From NCBI GenBank assembly GCA_035295745.1, contig DATGIL010000026.1, forward strand, positions 1 to 31,318: a DNA stretch of 31,318 nt, given 5' to 3'. This DNA comes from JAIQFL01 sp035295745 (GTDB lineage: Bacteria > Acidobacteriota > Terriglobia > Bryobacterales > Bryobacteraceae). How positions within the stretch are numbered: the stretch's first letter is position 1; the number at the start of each line of letters is the position of its first letter. The translations under genes and the position numbers were made by a program. Below are positions 27,225-31,318 of this stretch, in pieces. The notes beneath the pieces are model-generated. The model was not told the origin of the DNA and made no database searches. It worked only from the letters and a program-made list of their open reading frames with translations.

Positions 27225-27406
27225 AGGCTGCGAGCGGTGGTGGCAGGAAAAAGGCGGGGGTCGCTCGCGAGGTGGTAAGGTAGTGAAGACGTGCGATTTA
27301 AGAGTGAGATGCACGTGGTGAGTTTGGGTTCGTGGGGCAGGTTTGGACGGGCGCTCGCAAATGGGCACGTAGGTCCTTGAAAATTGAATAGGATAGACGA
27401 GAGGCT
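27225..27406 (+). promoter_or_regulatory. Putative CRISPR leader
   Basis: 182 bp between the cas4-cas1 stop and the first repeat, too short for cas2. Repeats next to it are identical while those farther away decay, so this is the leader side. It contains an A/T-richer stretch ending TTGAAAATTGAATAGGATAG about 15 bp before the array, a likely promoter or integration signal. The repeat's 3' end (ATTGAAGC) suits plus-strand transcription from here. Confidence 0.65.
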
Positions 27407-28026
27407 ATTTCCGCGATCAACAGATCGCGGCCCCATTGAAGCGATTCAGTGCGCCACGCTGTTCACCACCGACCAGGGCATTTCCGCGATCAACAGATCG
27501 CGGCCCCATTGAAGCTGAGTAACGGTAAGAGTGTCGACCGTATTCGACGTAATTTCCGCGATCAACAGATCGCGGCCCCATTGAAGCGCGTAATGTCCCT
27601 GAGTAGCGTACGGGCGAACTACCATTTCCGCGATCAACAGATCGCGGCCCCATTGAAGCAGGATGCCCAGCATCTGGCCGTTGCCGGTGCCGGGGATTTC
27701 CGCGATCAACAGATCGCGGCCCCATTGAAGCCAGCCTACAGTGGGCTTAAGGTGGTTAGGGAGAACAAATTTCCGCGATCAACAGGTCGCGGCCCATTGC
27801 AGCGCGTGGGAACCGTTATTCTTCCGATTGCGTCTGACAAAATATCCGCGATGAACAGATCGTGGTCCCATTGAAGCTGCGCATACAACGCCGGGCTGCT
27901 GGTGGTTCCCGGGTAATTTTCCGCGATCAACAGGTCGCAGCCCCATTGAAACGAGGCCATCGCCGGAGAAGAGCAGGCGGAACTCGCGCATTTTCCGCGA
28001 CCAACGGTGAGCGGCGTCGGGAGAAT
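27407..28026 (+). CRISPR. CRISPR array, 9 repeats (36 nt) and 8 spacers, decaying distally
   Basis: Repeats start at 27407, 27480, 27552, 27624, 27696, 27769, 27842, 27917 and 27991. The first five are identical. Each contains the perfect hairpin CCGCGATC-AACA-GATCGCGG and ends CCCATTGAAGC, giving a likely crRNA 5' handle ATTGAAGC. Repeat 6 has lost one C and has two substitutions; repeat 7 has four; repeat 8 also has four; repeat 9 matches only over its first 15 positions. Spacers are 37, 36, 36, 36, 37, 38, 39 and 38 nt. The repeat type and fused cas gene suggest subtype I-G ancestry. Confidence 0.96.
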
Positions 28027-31000
28027 GCACCGCGCCGGCCGATCTGGAGCGCACCATTCGCGAGGGTTTTAGCAAGGGGGAACCGGGGGGCGGCTCGCCC
28101 TCCGAGGGGGTGTGGAGGACGCCCCCCAGTTGGCGAGGACGCGGTACCCCCCTCTACAGCAGACTTTGTCCTTGGCACACGCTCGACCTTCGGCTACGAT
28201 CGAGCTTGCGCCAAATGCTCCAGTGCTCATTCCGACTGCCACTATATGCCGTCCCCTTATTGCAGACCAGTCGCTCAGATGGCTCAGTCGGCTCGTAGAC
28301 GTCAACGTGGCCCGCGTGGCCTTGACTAAGTCGACCTACACTCACGTGCCCGACTCGGGGTCCGAAGGGAGACCCAGCACAGGTGGTCATCTAACGCTCA
28401 TGCTCACGTCGAAGGCGCGGAGGGTAGCGACTCTGATTCGGCTTTTGACGGAACCGATGGGCCCGACCAAGCACGCCATAAGATGCGCTCAGGTTGATGT
28501 GTGCCTTTGGCAGCCTTAGAGTCTTAGCGCCGCTCCTTAGTGCACACTCAAACCGGCTGATCTGGTACACTCACTGACAAGCGCTCACAACCAAGCAGAT
28601 CGCGGCCCCATTGAAGCTTCGCGACCACGTCCCAGCATTAGTTGCTACCAGCATATTTCCGCGATCGACGAATCGCGGCCCCTTTTGAAGAATGGCGACG
28701 CGCACTGGTTAAGACGATAACGCAAATGTCGAAGACGTCCTTGTTAGGGAACCCGTTCCGTTGCGATTGGAAGGGAGCTGTCCCAATCTGCCAAACCACT
28801 ACCAACTTTGCCCCCGCCCGTTGATGTCTCAGCGCCCACGACATTCGGAAAGATCACAACCGTCCAACCAGAAGAAAAATCCGGAGATCGAACCCACCCA
28901 ACCCTCTCTCGTTCGAGTTTCTGATAGCTACATCTCCTGACGCCCCCCGAGACCGCCCAATACCGCTTCCATGCTGACGACCGGACCCTGGAGGCCATTC
29001 TGAGAAGGAATGCAGACGCCACCGATGGAGGCGCACTTCGATCACCATCGCAGTCGTGACGCCCCCTGAGCGGTGTGGCAGCCGCTTCGCGCAGCGCTGG
29101 ACGAGTCCGGAATCGCATGCCTCCACGCGATACCGCCGGGAAGGCCAGGCTGCGGACCGCCACCCCCGGATTGTCAACGTAAGCGCCACAAGTAGGTACC
29201 GTGGCGGGATCGGATCTCGTAACTCCGGTCCCGCTACCAGCATAAACCGTCCAACCACAGTCTGCAAGACGAGAATACCTACGATCCTTACGCCCCTCCA
29301 CGCGCGGACGATGCGATTCGATGATCACTTACTTCACGGCCATCGTAACTGCCGGACTGATTGGGCTGGTCTGTCCCGCCACGCTGATGACAACCGGCAC
29401 CGCGTCGCCGGTCACGATCCCGGAGGGCACCACGGCGTTGATTTGGTAGAGGCCGGGGTCTCCCGGCGTCAGGCCCGCGAAGGAAACGGTCGCGGCCACG
29501 CCTCCGATCGTCACCGTCACCGGGTTATCCGTGTTCGAAAGGGGTGAGGTAAGTGGTGGAGCGCCCTCGGCGACTTTGGGCGACACGGAGCCGAGCCCGG
29601 AGCAGTAGATCACGACGGTTTCGCCGATGCCCGCGGGCGTACCGGGCTGGGCGAGGGTCAGCAGATCGGGATGCACGATGCTTCCTTGTCCGAAACCCTG
29701 CGAGTTGATGGTGAAGATTCCGGGCTCTGCCTGCGCGACTACCAACTGTTGTGGCACCGAGTAGCTGTTCCCGTGCTGTACCGTCAACTGATATAGCGTG
29801 TTCACGGGCACTCCATAGGGCACCTGAACGTTCAACTGCGTGGGGCCCGCATAGACAATGGGCAACGGCAGGTTCCCCGCAAGCACCTGTGCCCCGTTCA
29901 GTTGACCTGGCAATGGCACACCATTGCTCAAACCGGCACTGTCCGCCAGGTTTTGCCCATAGATGGTGATGAGCCCACCGGGGGCGATCGGCGCCGCCTG
30001 TGCACTGGCGGCATGTGCCACCGCCGAGACGATTGGGGTGGCCGCGGTGCTTACGGTAGCGGTCAGCGTTGCCGATTGGCCGGACACAATGCTGCCGTTC
30101 TGGCTGGACGTGAGCGCGTTCACCAGCATCTGCACGGTTCCGGCACTCGACGGCCGCCAGGTTCCCTGCCAAATCCCGTTGCCGATATTCACCATCGCGA
30201 CCGAGTCACCGTTGGAAAAACTAGCCTTCACACTGCCGTTCTGGGGTCCCAACAGATTGCCGCACCCGTCGGTCACCTGCATATCCAGCGTCGTCGCCTG
30301 GCCGACGGTGGCGTTGAACGTCGATTGATTCGGTTGCGGCTCTCGAAACACGATCCGGAGGGGCAGGCTCGCGCAAGTTTGTGCATGCGCGACCAAGCCG
30401 GTCGACCCGGTCGCAGTGGGCGCCACTACGGTCAGCACGTTGATTGTCTGCTGCGGCGAAAAATCCGAAAACTGGAGCGTGATGGTGCCTTGTTGGATGC
30501 TTCCCGAACTCAGTTGGCTGAAATCCGGATACACGTGCACGGTGGTTGGCTGATTGGGTTGGAGACTGGCATTCTTCGGCAGATAGTCCAGGCCGGCACC
30601 GATGATGCCCGAAACGAAGTTGACCGTGGTTCCCGCCGGGTCGCCCACTTGCACATCTTGCGATCCCGGAGTCACTCCAGCCACTCCAGTGAAGATCAAC
30701 CCTGCGGGGAACACCTGCGGGCCGAGCGTAGTTCCCGGAGGGAGTACGTTCAAAATCACGGTGATGACCTGCGGCGTATTGGCTGCTGCTGCCGCGACCT
30801 GAATCCGCCCGTAGTAAGTTCCCGCCGCCAGAGTGCTCGGATCGATCGATACGTTGACTAGGGAGACGTCCAGGTAAGGCCGTTGAACGGTTCCGCTCGA
30901 AGGCGTGATCTGGAGCCAGTTGCCGCCGCTCAAGGTGTTTGCGGTAGCGGTCCAACCCATGGAGCCTTGCCCGGTATTGAGGATGCCGAAGTTCTTCGGT

Positions 31001-31318
31001 AATGGAACGCCGCCTTGCGCTACCGCGGTGAAGTTCAAGGCGCTCTGGGAGAGCAGAATGGCGGCAGATGGCGCGCTGATCGATAGGGTTACCGGAATTG
31101 CGATGCTCTTTCCTGCGCCGGTGATGGTGACGGTGCCGCTGTATGTTCCGGCGGAGAGCGATCCAGGTGTCGCCGTTACCGTGAGTGAACCGGGAGACGA
31201 AGGAGTGGCCGTGCCGCTTGTTGGGGAAATGCTGAGCCACGAGCCGCCGGAGGTGGATGCCGAGAAAGCCAGCGACCCGCCGCCGGTGTTCAGGACTTGC
31301 ACCGTTTGGCTGACGGCG

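Overview
The window looks like a piece of an Acidobacteria genome, most likely from the Bryobacterales/Solibacter side. Supporting signs are a 3.7-kb Oar-like TonB-dependent receptor, a C-terminal TIGR03437-type secreted protein with BACON-like repeats, an acidobacterial-looking secreted protein of unknown function, high G+C with G/C-rich third codon positions, and intergenic gaps filled with dispersed palindromic repeats. This placement rests on gene families recognised by eye, not on a phylogeny.

Layout. 1-614: no gene, modular repeats. 615-4228: an NAD(P)-binding SDR-like protein, NAD-dependent DNA ligase (minus) and a divergent lipid/diacylglycerol kinase that has no ordinary start codon. 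4229-4484: a cluster of hairpins. 4485-11430: a secreted GH38 alpha-mannosidase converging on the TonB-dependent receptor, possibly a glycan acquisition pair. 11626-13628: a secreted protein of unknown function, a DUF4159 protein and a STAS-domain protein. 13992-16040: an exported S9 prolyl-oligopeptidase-family enzyme. 16349-21667: a tightly packed minus-strand operon in the order phoH-ybeY-corC-era-BON-SMP30-Nudix, whose first four genes are the classical RNA-maturation/ribosome-assembly cluster. 21788-23577: an ECF-like sigma factor translationally coupled to a multi-pass membrane protein that may be its partner. 23663-25102: an APC-family amino acid permease.

25165-28690 is the most unusual stretch: a solitary CRISPR adaptation remnant. 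It has a Cas4-Cas1 fusion whose 5' end appears broken by frameshifts and whose Cas1 part carries Asn where an acidic metal ligand is expected. An array of 36-nt repeats lies 182 bp downstream. No cas2 and no effector gene is visible in the window. Repeats are identical near cas1 and decay away from it. The ninth repeat seems to be split by a ~586-bp MITE-like insertion (CCAA on both sides, inverted GTGAGCG ends), and the rest of the array (half repeat, 37-nt spacer, degenerate repeat) reappears on the far side.

28691-29328 holds no gene I can support. 29329 to the window edge is the C-terminal two-thirds or so of a large secreted TIGR03437 protein on the minus strand.

Two dispersed repeat families run through the intergenic space. 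One is a twin-hairpin element present three times, with compensatory base changes in its stems. The other is a ~92-bp composite built from GAGCCGCG-type modules, present at 246-338 and inverted at 16191-16281, with partial copies elsewhere.
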